A program made the translations under genes and the position numbers. Positions 18,565 through 27,466 of a stretch of DNA of 64,000 bases are shown one piece after another. Position 1 is the first letter of the stretch; each line of letters opens with the position of its first letter. Location of the stretch: positions 310,001-374,000 of the forward strand of contig JAYQSH010000005.1 of NCBI GenBank assembly GCA_038146805.1, read 5' to 3'. This DNA comes from CAIYXB01 sp038146805. Its GTDB lineage: Bacteria > Cyanobacteriota > Vampirovibrionia > LMEP-6097. The notes below the pieces were generated by a model, which searched no databases, was not told where the DNA came from, and saw only the letters and a list, made by a program, of their open reading frames with translations.

Positions 18565-19329
18565 ATGAAAGCAGATATAGGTATTTTTGGTGGAAGCGGG
18601 CTTTATTCATTGATGGATAATGTCGAAGAAGTCGAGATAGATACTCCCTACGGAAAACCATCAGATAAGATTTTTATGGCTGAATATGCAGGTAAAAAAA
18701 TCGCTTTTTTACCAAGACACGCACGCGATCATAGCATTCCTCCGCACAAAATCAACTATAGAGCAAATGTTTGGGCTTTTAAAGAGCTCGGTTGTAAAGC
18801 GGTTATTTGTCCTTGCGCGGCAGGTAGTTTACAAGTAAACTATGCTCCCGGGGATTTTGCAATTGCTGATCAATGGGTTGATCGCACCAATGGCACTAGA
18901 GCAGATACTTTTTTTGAAGGACCCGATGTCAAACATATCAGTCCCGCAATCCCTTACACACAAAGCTTAAGAGAGCTTGCTTTATCAGCGGCAAAACAAA
19001 ATGATATAAAAGTTCACGATGGCGGCACCGTTGTTGTTATTAACGGACCAAGATTTTCCACTCAAGCAGAGTCAAAATGGTTTCATGATATGGGCTGGGA
19101 AATTATCAATATGACTCAATACCCAGAAGCTTATTTGGTCAAAGAAGCTGGCATGGATGTAGTTAATATCTCGTTAATTACAGACTATGACAGTGGTGTA
19201 CATACTGGCACTGAACCAGTAAGCCATGAAGCGGTACTTGAAGTTTTTAATCAAAATCTTGATAATTTGAGAAAACTACTCTTTACTTTGATTGAATTAA
19301 TCCCTGTAGAAGCATCAACAAAAGCCTAA
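18565..19329 (+). CDS. mtnP: S-methyl-5'-thioadenosine (or thioinosine) phosphorylase
   Basis: 254 aa member of the purine nucleoside phosphorylase/MTAP family, which splits 5'-methylthioadenosine formed by polyamine synthesis. Visible motifs: IGIFGGSGLYS, FLPRHARDHSIPPHKINYRAN (phosphate site), INGPRFSTQAES, NMTQYPEAYLVKEAGM and ISLITDYDSG (base site). Adenosine versus inosine form cannot be settled by eye. The stop codon TAA is also the first bases of a repeat of family A (TAAGACACTTCGG). Confidence 0.85.
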   Translation: MKADIGIFGGSGLYSLMDNVEEVEIDTPYGKPSDKIFMAEYAGKKIAFLPRHARDHSIPPHKINYRANVWAFKELGCKAVICPCAAGSLQVNYAPGDFAIADQWVDRTNGTRADTFFEGPDVKHISPAIPYTQSLRELALSAAKQNDIKVHDGGTVVVINGPRFSTQAESKWFHDMGWEIINMTQYPEAYLVKEAGMDVVNISLITDYDSGVHTGTEPVSHEAVLEVFNQNLDNLRKLLFTLIELIPVEASTKA

Positions 19330-19396
19330 GACACTTCGGACCGTGTTCATTTTGTCTTATTTTTGAGACACTTCGGACCGTGTTCATTTTGTCTCA
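19329..19396 (+). repeat. Family A repeat, two units
   Basis: Two units of GACACTTCGGACCGTGTTCA followed by TTTTGTCT, separated by TATTTTTGA. Each unit has an inner dyad (GACAC/GTGT) and an outer AGACA/TGTCT pair. The array starts exactly at the mtnP stop codon. Two more arrays are at 32845-32913 and 52948-53102. Confidence 0.8.
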
Positions 19397-19408
19397 CGAT
19401 TCAATAAT

Positions 19409-19492
19409 GGGACTGATTCCAAACCCCATTTTGAATTTTAAAATACAGTGAAATGTTAAAATCACTAGCAAATGGGGTCAGAAAGCACGCCC
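19409..19492 (-). mobile_element. Family B miniature element, 84-bp copy (B1)
   Basis: Carries only the GGGACTGATTCC...CCCCATTT module and ends GCACGCCC. It is flanked by ATAAT on both sides (19404-19408 and 19493-19497), a 5-bp target duplication. The far end uses the GGGCGTGCTT terminus of the other module, so this short copy is a hybrid or an internal deletion of the full element. Confidence 0.8.
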
Positions 19493-19555
19493 ATAATTTA
19501 ACCTAGCTACTGTCAACAAATCCTGATAACTGCTTTACTGTTACAATAATGCATT

Positions 19556-20293
19556 ATGAAAACAGTTGCAGTTATACCAGCTAGACTTAATAGTACAAGG
19601 CTCGCAAAAAAATTACTTCTTGAAATTGATGGTAAAAGTATCATTCAACACACTTTTGAAAAAGCTCAAGGAGCGAAACTCCTAAACGAAGTTTGGATCG
19701 CGACTGATTCTCAAGAACTATTAGAACATTGCCAAAAATTTACCCAGCAAGTTTGTTTAACTTCAAGCGCACATCAATCAGGATCTGATCGTGTTGCAGA
19801 ACTTGCGGCGAATAATCCAGATTGGGATTTAGTAATCAACGTACAAGGTGATGAACCCTTTGTCTCACCTGCTGATATTGATAGAGTAGTTGAGCCATTT
19901 TTACATGACCCCAAATTAGAAATGGCGAGTTTATTTTACTATTTTGATAAAGAACCAGCTTATTCAGAAGCAGAAATTCATAACCCCTCTAATGTAAAAG
20001 TGGTAACCGACCTCAATAACCGCGCCTTATATTTTTCACGCAGTGCAATCCCAAACCCAAGAATGGATAGCGCTTATCGCTACAAAAAACATTTAGGCAT
20101 CTATGCTTACAAAAGAGAAACCTTACTAAGATACTGTGCCTATGATCGTACAGATTTAGAACAAAAAGAAAGTCTTGAACAATTACGCGCACTAGCAAAC
20201 GGCATTGATATATTAATGGTTGAAGCTAATGCTAATTCTATTGGAATTGATACGCAAGAAGATTATGAATTAGCCCAATCAATCGCTAATTAA
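19556..20293 (+). CDS. kdsB: 3-deoxy-manno-octulosonate cytidylyltransferase (CMP-KDO synthetase)
   Basis: 245 aa. Activates KDO for LPS inner-core synthesis in the cytoplasm, so it implies an LPS-type outer membrane. Motifs: IPARLNSTRLAKKLL, SGSDRVAELA, VINVQGDEPFVSP, YFSRSAIPNPR and HLGIYAYKRETLL. The first motif has K where most members have PGKP. It stands alone after the repeat cluster and converges on eno. Confidence 0.95.
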   Translation: MKTVAVIPARLNSTRLAKKLLLEIDGKSIIQHTFEKAQGAKLLNEVWIATDSQELLEHCQKFTQQVCLTSSAHQSGSDRVAELAANNPDWDLVINVQGDEPFVSPADIDRVVEPFLHDPKLEMASLFYYFDKEPAYSEAEIHNPSNVKVVTDLNNRALYFSRSAIPNPRMDSAYRYKKHLGIYAYKRETLLRYCAYDRTDLEQKESLEQLRALANGIDILMVEANANSIGIDTQEDYELAQSIAN

Positions 20294-20316
20294 GAAAAAT
20301 TTCTTCTTCAAAAGCC

Positions 20317-21639
20317 TTAAGCGTTTACCAAATTACTAGAATTTGAGCCGTTACCTTTAATATTGTTAAAAGCAGAAATTCCCGGATAAACCGCGCAAGA
20401 TCCTAAATGCTCTTCAATTCTCAAAAGTTGATTATACTTAGCAACCCTATCACTACGACATGGGGCACCAGTTTTGATTTGTCCAGCATTAGTTGCAACT
20501 GCCAAATCAGCAATAAATGTATCTGAAGTTTCACCAGATCTATGAGAAATCACTGAAGTAAACTGAGATTTTTTCGCCATTTCAATTGCATTTAAAGTCT
20601 CTGTTAAAGTACCAATTTGATTTACTTTAATCAAAATACTATTTGCTGAACCTTCTTTGATACCACGAGCTAATCTAGAAGTATTAGTAACAAACAAATC
20701 ATCACCAACTAACTGCACCTTTGAACCTAGACGCTGATTAGCTTCGTTCCAAGTTTGCCAATCTTCTTCAGCAAAACCATCTTCAATAGAAATAATTGGA
20801 TACTTATTAATCCAATTTTCATAAAAATCAATCATTTGAGAACCTGTTAATTGACGACCTTCTTTTGCTAAATCATACTTACCATCAATAAATAACTCAG
20901 TAGAAGCAGCATCAATTGCCAAGTGCATATCAGAACCCGGCTTTAAACCAGTAGCTTCGATCGCTTGCAAAATAACTTCAATTGCTTCTTCATTAGCTTT
21001 TAGTGAAGGAGCAAAACCACCTTCATCACCAATACTTGTTGAATGTCCAGCTTTTTTTAGTACTGATTTTAAAGCATGATAAGTTTCAGTACCCATTTGC
21101 AAAGCTTCACTAAAAGATTTTGCACCAGTTGGCATCACCATAAATTCTTGCAAATCGACAGAATCCAAAGCGTGCTTACCACCATTTAATATATTCATCA
21201 TTGGCACTGGTAAAGTTTTTGCATTAGGTCCACCTAAATATGCATATAAAGCCAAGTCAGAAGATTGAGCCGAGGCAACTGCAGTTGCTAAACTCACACC
21301 CAAAATTGCATTAGCACCAAGTTTTGATTTATTGTCAGTTGCATCTAAAGAAATCAAAAAACTATCTAAAGCAGTTTGATTTCTTGCTTCAAAGCCAATA
21401 ATTTCTGGCGCAATAATTTCATTTACATTGTTCACAGCATTTAAAACACCCTTGCCGTTATATCTTTTTTTATCACCATCTCTAAGCTCGCATGCTTCAA
21501 ATGCACCAGTTGATGCACCAGATGGTACTCCTGCTCGTCCAGATGATCCATCTGTAAGAAAAACTTCAACCTCTAAAGTCGGATTTCCACGACTATCTAA
21601 AATTTCTCTTGCTACTAAACCTTCGATTAAACCTGTCAT
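20317..21639 (-). CDS. eno: Enolase
   Basis: 440 aa glycolytic enzyme interconverting 2-phosphoglycerate and phosphoenolpyruvate. Motifs: AREILDSRGNPTLEVEVFL, SGASTGAFEA, NILNGGKHA (NGG has replaced the usual NGGxHADN pattern only slightly), SIEDGFAEEDW, LVGDDLFVTN, KVNQIGTLTET and SHRSGETSD. All catalytic segments are present. Confidence 0.97.
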   Translation of the reverse strand: MTGLIEGLVAREILDSRGNPTLEVEVFLTDGSSGRAGVPSGASTGAFEACELRDGDKKRYNGKGVLNAVNNVNEIIAPEIIGFEARNQTALDSFLISLDATDNKSKLGANAILGVSLATAVASAQSSDLALYAYLGGPNAKTLPVPMMNILNGGKHALDSVDLQEFMVMPTGAKSFSEALQMGTETYHALKSVLKKAGHSTSIGDEGGFAPSLKANEEAIEVILQAIEATGLKPGSDMHLAIDAASTELFIDGKYDLAKEGRQLTGSQMIDFYENWINKYPIISIEDGFAEEDWQTWNEANQRLGSKVQLVGDDLFVTNTSRLARGIKEGSANSILIKVNQIGTLTETLNAIEMAKKSQFTSVISHRSGETSDTFIADLAVATNAGQIKTGAPCRSDRVAKYNQLLRIEEHLGSCAVYPGISAFNNIKGNGSNSSNLVNA

Positions 21640-21830
21640 TAATTGTTATTCTATCATTTTTTGATACTAGATAACCATGATTAGATTTAATCTTTTGTAA
21701 GGCTAATTTTAAGATTTTAAGAGTTTTTTTTTCAATCTACTTCAAAAAAACTACAAAAAAAAACTTAGAACAGAATCATTAAACAAAAATATATTTTCAA
21801 GAACTTAGACTAATTAGAGACGCACTGCAA

Positions 21831-21840
21831 ATCCGATAGA
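21831..21840 (+). promoter_or_regulatory. Possible sigma-28-type -10 element of flagellin 1
   Basis: ATCCGATAGA resembles the sigma-28 -10 consensus GCCGATAA and lies 82 bp before the flagellin start. The same CGATAGA string occurs before flagellin 2. No good TAAA -35 at the expected spacing is seen, so the call is tentative. Confidence 0.35.
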
Positions 21841-21921
21841 GAAGATTGTTAGAGTATATGTTAGTTAAATCTCTGACAGCGTAACAAAAATTACAAAGGG
21901 TATAGCACAAAGGAGAATATT

Positions 21922-22899
21922 ATGGCGGTTGTCGTTAATACAAACATTCAAAGCAATTTTGCTCAAAGAGCTTTGAACAAAAACACTCTGAGTTTACAGA
22001 GGAATTTAGAGCATTTGTCGACTGGTCTGAGAATCAATAAAGCTGCAGATGACGCAGCTGGTTTATCGATCAGCGAAAACTTGACAGCAAGAATAATGGG
22101 ATATACAAAATCTAAGCAAAATGCTTCAGATGGAATATCTCTTATTCAAACTACAGAAGGATCACTCGGAATTGTCCAAGATCAGCTGCAGAGATTGAGG
22201 GAATTAGTCATTCAAGGTTTAAATGGCACAAATTCATCAAAAGAAGCAGATGCTATTCAAAGAGAAATCAATCAAAGAATCGAAATTATTGGAGACATTA
22301 GTAAACAAACTGAATTCAATGGCATAAAAACCATTGATGGAAGCTTTGAAGATCCACTTAATCTACAGGTTGGTGCAAACTATGGAGATACAGTATCTAT
22401 TACCTTAGAAGCTGGTGTTAGCGCACAAAAAGGTATGGTAGTTGATATCAGTTATGCAGTTGACGGAACAACAACAACCAATAATTTTGGTCATTTGGTT
22501 GAAGGTATCAGCGTAGCGGGCTTTGCACTTGATAAATTACATTTATCAAATGCAACTTCAGTGGATTCATTAGCTGGGTCAACAGCTAACGTTGATATTG
22601 TAGCTTCAGGAGCAACGACAACTCAAGTTACACTTGGTGACCTTGATACCATAATTGATAACGTTTCAAGAATGCGATCTGAACTTGGTGCTGTTCAAAA
22701 CTCACTAGAAGCAAGATTAGATTATTTAGATGTTGCAATTGAAAATTCAGAAGCATCACGTTCTCGAATCAAAGATGTTGATTTTGCTTATGAAAGTAGT
22801 CAAATGGTGAAAAACCAAATCCTACAACAATCTGCATCAGCAATGTTAGCTCAAGCTAATCAATTGCCATCAATTGCATTACAATTACTTGGCGGATAA
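21922..22899 (+). CDS. fliC: Flagellin 1
   Basis: 325 aa. N-terminal D0/D1 begins VVVNTNIQSNFAQRALNKN and contains the LSTGLRINKAADDAAGLSIS hallmark. C-terminal D1/D0 contains ARLDYLDVAIENSEASRSRI and ends AMLAQANQLPSIALQLLGG. The variable middle is short, so the D2/D3 surface domains are mostly missing. RBS AAAGGAG lies before ATG. It is followed by a strong terminator at 23022, so it is transcribed alone. It is one of three paralogues here. Confidence 0.95.
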   Translation: MAVVVNTNIQSNFAQRALNKNTLSLQRNLEHLSTGLRINKAADDAAGLSISENLTARIMGYTKSKQNASDGISLIQTTEGSLGIVQDQLQRLRELVIQGLNGTNSSKEADAIQREINQRIEIIGDISKQTEFNGIKTIDGSFEDPLNLQVGANYGDTVSITLEAGVSAQKGMVVDISYAVDGTTTTNNFGHLVEGISVAGFALDKLHLSNATSVDSLAGSTANVDIVASGATTTQVTLGDLDTIIDNVSRMRSELGAVQNSLEARLDYLDVAIENSEASRSRIKDVDFAYESSQMVKNQILQQSASAMLAQANQLPSIALQLLGG

Positions 22900-23021
22900 A
22901 CCAAAAAGTAAGTAAAAAACTTTACTCATTGCAAACAGCAATAGTAAAAAACGGGAAATACTAACGAACAAAAGGGTAATTACTGACATGCCCCCCACAA
23001 ACCTCTCCCTAGAGGCCTTTG

Positions 23022-23058
23022 AAAGAGCTTACAGCAAATGCTGTAAGCTCTTTATTTT
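23022..23058 (+). terminator. Intrinsic terminator of flagellin 1
   Basis: Perfect 14-bp stem, AAAGAGCTTACAGC with GCTGTAAGCTCTTT, loop AAAT, followed by ATTTTTATT. Confidence 0.9.
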
Positions 23059-23059
23059 T

Positions 23060-24120
23060 ATTAGAAAATATAGTATGAAAAATCTAGACTTAAAATACTA
23101 AAAACAAAAAGCTCTAAAAACAACAAGAAAAAAAAGACTACTCTATAGATACTAAAAAAAATTTATAAATGAAATTAATCAAAACTTATGAGCTTTTTGA
23201 TATACCCAAATAAATTTTTAGTCTTGTTTTAGATGAGATGATTTCTTTTTCTACAAGATTCAATTTAGTAAAAATTATTTAAGCTAGATGTTATTAACAA
23301 ATTTCAAGAACCAGGCTTTCAGGTGCCCCAAAAGGCTTCAGCTTAATACTTGTAAATGATGACTTTGAGGCACCAGAGTAAGGCAGTTATCAGGATTTGT
23401 TCACAAGTACATAAGTTACTAAATGAAAAAAACATAGCCTTTATTAGTATGTTTAAACTATTTGGAAATAGAGCCTTAGTACCGATTGATACTAAAGTAG
23501 TGTTATATATTTTCACTGCGAAACTAAATAAAAATCAGCTTAGTGTAATGAGTTAGTCATATATTTGTTTATTGTTGACTAATAAATTAGTTCAGAGATT
23601 ATAGTTTTGCAGAGAAAAAATATATATAGCTATAAACAAAACCGAATAAAACACAATAGCCCATTAAGAGACTAAAAGCGTTTGTTTATAAAGTATTGGC
23701 TTTAAGCCAATTAGATAGACGCGTACTCTTTAGATTTTAGAGCTATCAAAGTTTTGTTTGTACTATAAAACTACAAAAACTAAAGCCGTATTAGTGCAAA
23801 CTAATACTTTATATACTTGCTGCAAGCTTAAAAAAGCTCTGTTGACTGTTGGTATTTGTTAGAGAAACAAAACCAATAGCTCCATTCTGATTTTTTGCTC
23901 TATTTGCTCGCGTATATAAAAGCTGTTTTAGTTTGAAAAAAAATAATAGTAATAAAGAACTAGAATATAAGTTTGAGAGAAAAAATTTTTTCTAAAAACT
24001 ATATTTTATCTAGTCAAAAATTACTAGTACTAATAAAGCAAAATTTTGCATTTAATAATTTAGCCCATTTGCTAAATTATTAAACCTAGCTGTTTTTATA
24101 AAATAAATATTTTAACTGAT
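23060..24120 (+). other. Non-coding, palindrome-rich gap between flagellins 1 and 2
   Basis: No convincing gene is seen in about 1.1 kb. Several inverted repeats are visible: GGTGCCCCAAA at 23321 with TTTGAGGCACC near 23361 (one mismatch), ATTGGCTTAAAGCCAAT-type dyad near 23695, GTATTAGT/ACTAATAC near 23789, an AGAAAAAATTTTTTCT palindrome near 23975, and a perfect 14-bp stem (TTTAATAATTTAGC...) at about 24051-24084. It may hold small RNAs, regulatory structure or decayed insertions. A 66-aa ORF at 23356-23556 looks like chance. Confidence 0.4.
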
Positions 24121-24141
24121 CTCAAGTCTCCTTGGTTTTTA

Positions 24142-24148
24142 CGATAGA
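24142..24148 (+). promoter_or_regulatory. Possible sigma-28-type -10 element of flagellin 2
   Basis: ACGATAGAT, sharing CGATAGA with the flagellin 1 upstream region, 33 bp before the start codon. No clear -35 is seen. Confidence 0.3.
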
Positions 24149-24181
24149 TGCCTCTGTAAAGGAAATAAAAGGAGGCTCACA

Positions 24182-25189
24182 ATGAGCGTTGTAATAAATA
24201 CAAATACTCAAAGTATCTTCGCCCAGAGGGCAATTAGAAGAAATACTTTTGATCTACAAAAGAACCTGGAACATCTATCTACTGGTTATAGGGTAAATAG
24301 AGCATCGGATGATGCAGCAGGTCTTAGTATCGGAAATAAACTCGAAACAAGAATATTAGGGTTTGAAAAAGCAAAACAAAATGCTGCAGATGGCATTTCA
24401 CTTATTCAAACCACAGAAGGAGCAGTTGGAGTAATTCAAGAAAACCTACAAAGAGTTCGGGAATTAGTGGTGCAAGGTATTAATGGTACTTATGGAACCA
24501 ATGAGATCAATGCACTACAAAGAGAAATCAACGAAAGAATAAAAATTATTGATGATATCTCTAGTTCCGCTGAATTTAATGGAATAGAATTACTATCAGG
24601 AAACAATTTTGTAACCAATGGTGGAGTCCTTTCTGACACAGTCTTACAAACAGGCTCAGAAAGTGGACAAACAACTACAATCAGCTTTGGTTCTGGTATT
24701 AAAGCCGGCACTGGTATCAATATCAATGTCGATGCAGAAGTATCAGGAACCACACTCGATTATGGTGAAATGATAGAAGGCATTACACAAGTTGGATTTG
24801 CATTATCAGAGCTACGATTATCAGGAGCATCTGTTGACTCTTTAGCTGTATCAGATAGTCGTTTTGCTGGAGCAGCAAACGTTGATATCGCAGCTGTCGC
24901 CGGAACAGGAAATATAACTTTAAATGATCTTGATAAAATCATTGATAACATCTCACGAATGAGATCTGAACTGGGTGCAATGCAAAATGCACTCGAATCA
25001 AAAATGATTTACATGGATGTCGCTGTTGAAAATGCACAAGCATCTAGATCAAGAATTATGGATGTAGATGTTGCTAAAGAATCAAGCATGTTAGTGAAGA
25101 ACCAAATCATTCAACAATCTTCAGCAGCAATGCTTTCACAAGCAAATGCATACCCACAAATAGCTTTACAATTACTACAACAAGGGTAA
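24182..25189 (+). CDS. Flagellin 2
   Basis: 335 aa, same plan as flagellin 1: VVINTNTQSIFAQRAIRRN and LSTGYRVNRASDDAAGLSIG at the N-terminus, SRIMDVDVAKESSMLVKNQI and a C-terminal ALQLLQQG. The central part is short and serine/glycine rich. The ribosome site AAAAGGAGGCTCACA is the strongest of the three, which suggests high expression. A terminator follows at 25286. Confidence 0.95.
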   Translation: MSVVINTNTQSIFAQRAIRRNTFDLQKNLEHLSTGYRVNRASDDAAGLSIGNKLETRILGFEKAKQNAADGISLIQTTEGAVGVIQENLQRVRELVVQGINGTYGTNEINALQREINERIKIIDDISSSAEFNGIELLSGNNFVTNGGVLSDTVLQTGSESGQTTTISFGSGIKAGTGININVDAEVSGTTLDYGEMIEGITQVGFALSELRLSGASVDSLAVSDSRFAGAANVDIAAVAGTGNITLNDLDKIIDNISRMRSELGAMQNALESKMIYMDVAVENAQASRSRIMDVDVAKESSMLVKNQIIQQSSAAMLSQANAYPQIALQLLQQG

Positions 25190-25285
25190 TAGTAAGAAGG
25201 TTTAAGGCATCAAGCTTTGATATCCTTTACACTATTTATTACAAAACAAAGCGTCCCTTTGTTCAAAGTGAAGTGCCTTATTATT

Positions 25286-25325
25286 GCGTGTTTGACAATA
25301 GTCGAACACGCATTTCTTTTTTTAT
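25286..25325 (+). terminator. Intrinsic terminator after flagellin 2
   Basis: GCGTGTTTGAC pairs with GTCGAACACGC (one mismatch) around an AATA loop, then ATTTCTTTTTTTATTT. Confidence 0.85.
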
Positions 25326-25393
25326 TTGTAATTTTTTTGAAATATCCACTAATCAAACTATATGCTTCTACATAAAAATTCCGAGAATAATAC

Positions 25394-25609
25394 TTGGCTC
25401 TAGGGAAGAGGATCAACCAAACAGTGAAAGATTGGCAATACATTGAAAATTTTTTAAGCGACTATCAAGATCGCATGAGAAATTCAAATGAAACAAAAAG
25501 CAAATCTTATTCTGAAATAAATGCCATCAAAGAAACAATGAGGCTTTTTTATTATAAAAAAGCCTTGGCAGACATCTCAGAAGGATCACGCGAACTGAAA
25601 CAAAATTGA
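25394..25609 (+). CDS. Small helical protein between flagellin genes
   Basis: Up to 71 aa from TTG at 25394, or 61 aa from GTG at 25424 (VKDWQYIENFLSDY...). The product is highly charged and helical. It has its own terminator at 25689 and lies between flagellins 2 and 3, so a flagellar accessory or chaperone role is possible but unproven. No family was recognised. Confidence 0.5.
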   Translation: MALGKRINQTVKDWQYIENFLSDYQDRMRNSNETKSKSYSEINAIKETMRLFYYKKALADISEGSRELKQN

Positions 25610-25688
25610 TCCTTAATAGCTTTACTCTCCCTAAAAAGAGAGTAATTGTACGAAACGTAACTTACACACCCCTCCCACGACACATCCT

Positions 25689-25734
25689 AAAATAGAGTCT
25701 TTCGACTAGTTCAAAGGCTCTATTTTATTTTTTT
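25689..25734 (+). terminator. Intrinsic terminator before flagellin 3
   Basis: AAAATAGAG pairs with CTCTATTTT, with an inner CTTT/AAAG, followed by ATTTTTTTC. Confidence 0.8.
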
Positions 25735-25830
25735 CTACAATAAATATATTAGTAATTTTCATAAAATCAATCACTCAGCATAAAAGCTTTACTTAAGCTA
25801 TGGCACATAAATTGAACAGGAGAAAGTTCA

Positions 25831-26769
25831 ATGTCACTTGGAGTTCATACAAATATTCATAGCATTTTAGCTCAAAGAGCTTTAAGGTTAAATACAAGTT
25901 CACTAGCAAGTAATATTGAACATTTAGCAACAGGTAGTCGAATTAATAAAGCATCCGAAGATGCAGCCGGCAACAGTATTAGCAAAAAAATTACAACAGA
26001 AATTTTAGGCTTAGGAAAAGCATCACAAAATGTAGCTGATGCAATATCAGCGATTCAAACTGCAGAAGCATCAATTGGCGTGATCCAAGAAAATATGCAA
26101 AGAGTTAGAGAACTATTTGTTCAAGGACTCAATGGCACTAATGGAGCTGTGGAAAAAGGTGCCTTACAAAGAGAAATCAACAAACGTATCGAAAATATTT
26201 TAGATATTGCTGAAGCAACAGAATTTAACAATAAAGCTTTAATCTATAATGCAAATGATTTAGTAGTACAATCTGGAGCAAAAAGCGGTGAAATCATGAC
26301 CCTAAAATTAGCAACTGGCAATAATCCACGTGAAGGGGCGCAAATTGACATTAGTTATGTAGCCAGTAACACCAGCAATGATGATTTTGGACAGATCGTT
26401 GAAGAAACAAGCACTGGTTTTGCCCTAGATCGTATTTATATCGAGGGTAGCAATGTAAATTCACTAAATTATGATGTGCATACCAGCAATTTTGCAGCAA
26501 GTCTTGATGACCTGACACAAGTTATTGATAATTTATCAAGAATGCGATCTTACTTTGGAGCGATACAAAGTGGCTTAGAGAAAAAATTAGATTATATAAG
26601 TTTTGCCGATGAAAATGCTCAATTGAGCAGATCAAAAATCCAAGACACTGATATAGCCAAAGAATCGGCTTTAATGGCACAGAAACAAATCTTACAACAA
26701 TCTTCAACAGCAATGATTGCACAAGCAAATGCAATGCCAGAAATAGTATTACAATTAATGCCGCAGTAA
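25831..26769 (+). CDS. Flagellin 3 (divergent)
   Basis: 312 aa. Starts LGVHTNIHSILAQRALRLN. The hallmark reads LATGSRINKASEDAAGNSIS, with N replacing the usual leucine and E the usual aspartate. The C-terminus is MIAQANAMPEIVLQLMPQ. It is the shortest and most changed of the three paralogues and may be a minor or junction flagellin. RBS CAGGAGAAAG. No terminator follows; seven bases after the stop a family C element begins. Confidence 0.93.
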   Translation: MSLGVHTNIHSILAQRALRLNTSSLASNIEHLATGSRINKASEDAAGNSISKKITTEILGLGKASQNVADAISAIQTAEASIGVIQENMQRVRELFVQGLNGTNGAVEKGALQREINKRIENILDIAEATEFNNKALIYNANDLVVQSGAKSGEIMTLKLATGNNPREGAQIDISYVASNTSNDDFGQIVEETSTGFALDRIYIEGSNVNSLNYDVHTSNFAASLDDLTQVIDNLSRMRSYFGAIQSGLEKKLDYISFADENAQLSRSKIQDTDIAKESALMAQKQILQQSSTAMIAQANAMPEIVLQLMPQ

Positions 26770-26775
26770 CATTTT

Positions 26776-27187
26776 CAAACTGCTGCTCTAAACTCCACCT
26801 GAGTAGTTAAAAAGCATTATAAATAAAGAGTATTAAAGAATTTTTTATGATGACCATAGATATTGCGTAATAACAGAATTTATGGGCGTGCTTCCAAACC
26901 CGTAATAAGTATCTCGAGTCTTTAGATTTGGGCATAAGTAGGGTTTGGTTAGACACGCCTAACAAAAGAATCAAACACCGTCGCTTAGTGAGTTTCACGC
27001 AGTGAAACAAGCTAAGTTAAAAAGCAACTGATTTCTGACCCCATTTGCTAGTGATTTTAACATTTCACTGTATTTTAAAATTCAAAACGGGGTTTGAAAT
27101 CAGTCCCTTTATCTTTAGTTAAATACAGGTATTTTAAGGCTTTTTTTTCTAATTTTATTTTCAGGTGGAGTTTAGAGCAGCAGTTTG
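26776..27187. mobile_element. Family C element (C1), interrupted by a family B copy
   Basis: Bounded by a perfect 27-bp inverted repeat (26776-26802 and 27161-27187; core CTAAACTCCACCTGA). Without the B insertion it would be about 183 bp and has no ORF, so it is a non-autonomous element. No exact target duplication is visible around it. Confidence 0.8.
26884..27107 (+). mobile_element. Family B element (B2) inside element C1
   Basis: 224-bp copy starting GGGCGTGCTTCCAAACCC and ending CAGTCCC. It is flanked by TTTAT on both sides (26879-26883 and 27108-27112). The middle hairpin segment is partly changed near 27010-27030. Confidence 0.9.
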
Positions 27188-27202
27188 TGTGCAGCATATT
27201 CA

Positions 27203-27434
27203 GGGCGTGCTTCCAAACCCGTAATAAGTATCTCGAGTCTTTGGATTTGGGCATAAGTAGGGTTTGGTTAGACACGCCTAACAAAAGAATCAAACACCGT
27301 CGCTTAGTGAGTTTCACGCAGTGAAACAAGCTAAGCGTAAGGTCGTTTGTGGGACTGATTTCTGACCCCATTTGCTAGTGATTTTAACATTTCACTGTAT
27401 TTTAAAATTCAAAACGGGGTTTGAAATCAGTCCC
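27203..27434 (+). mobile_element. Family B element (B3)
   Basis: Full-length 232-bp copy 95 bp after B2, in the same orientation. Flanks (ATTCA and AAAAT) do not match, so it is either old or was moved by recombination. Confidence 0.85.
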
Positions 27435-27466
27435 AAAATAATTTTAAGAATTCGCTAAAAAAACAG

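Noticed and set aside
23356..23556. 66-aa ORF in the flagellin gap
   Set aside because: No ribosome site, no coding-like composition, overlaps inverted repeats.
25831..26769. Flagellin 3 as a pseudogene
   Set aside because: The frame is fully open, the ribosome site is good, and both conserved ends are present despite substitutions.
27075..27371. Similar small ORFs on the minus strand at 26807, 27075 and, in part, 44074 (PKSKDSRYLLRVWKHA peptide) as a gene family
   Set aside because: They all lie in family B copies; the shared peptide follows from the repeated palindromic DNA and has no ribosome sites or conserved frame.
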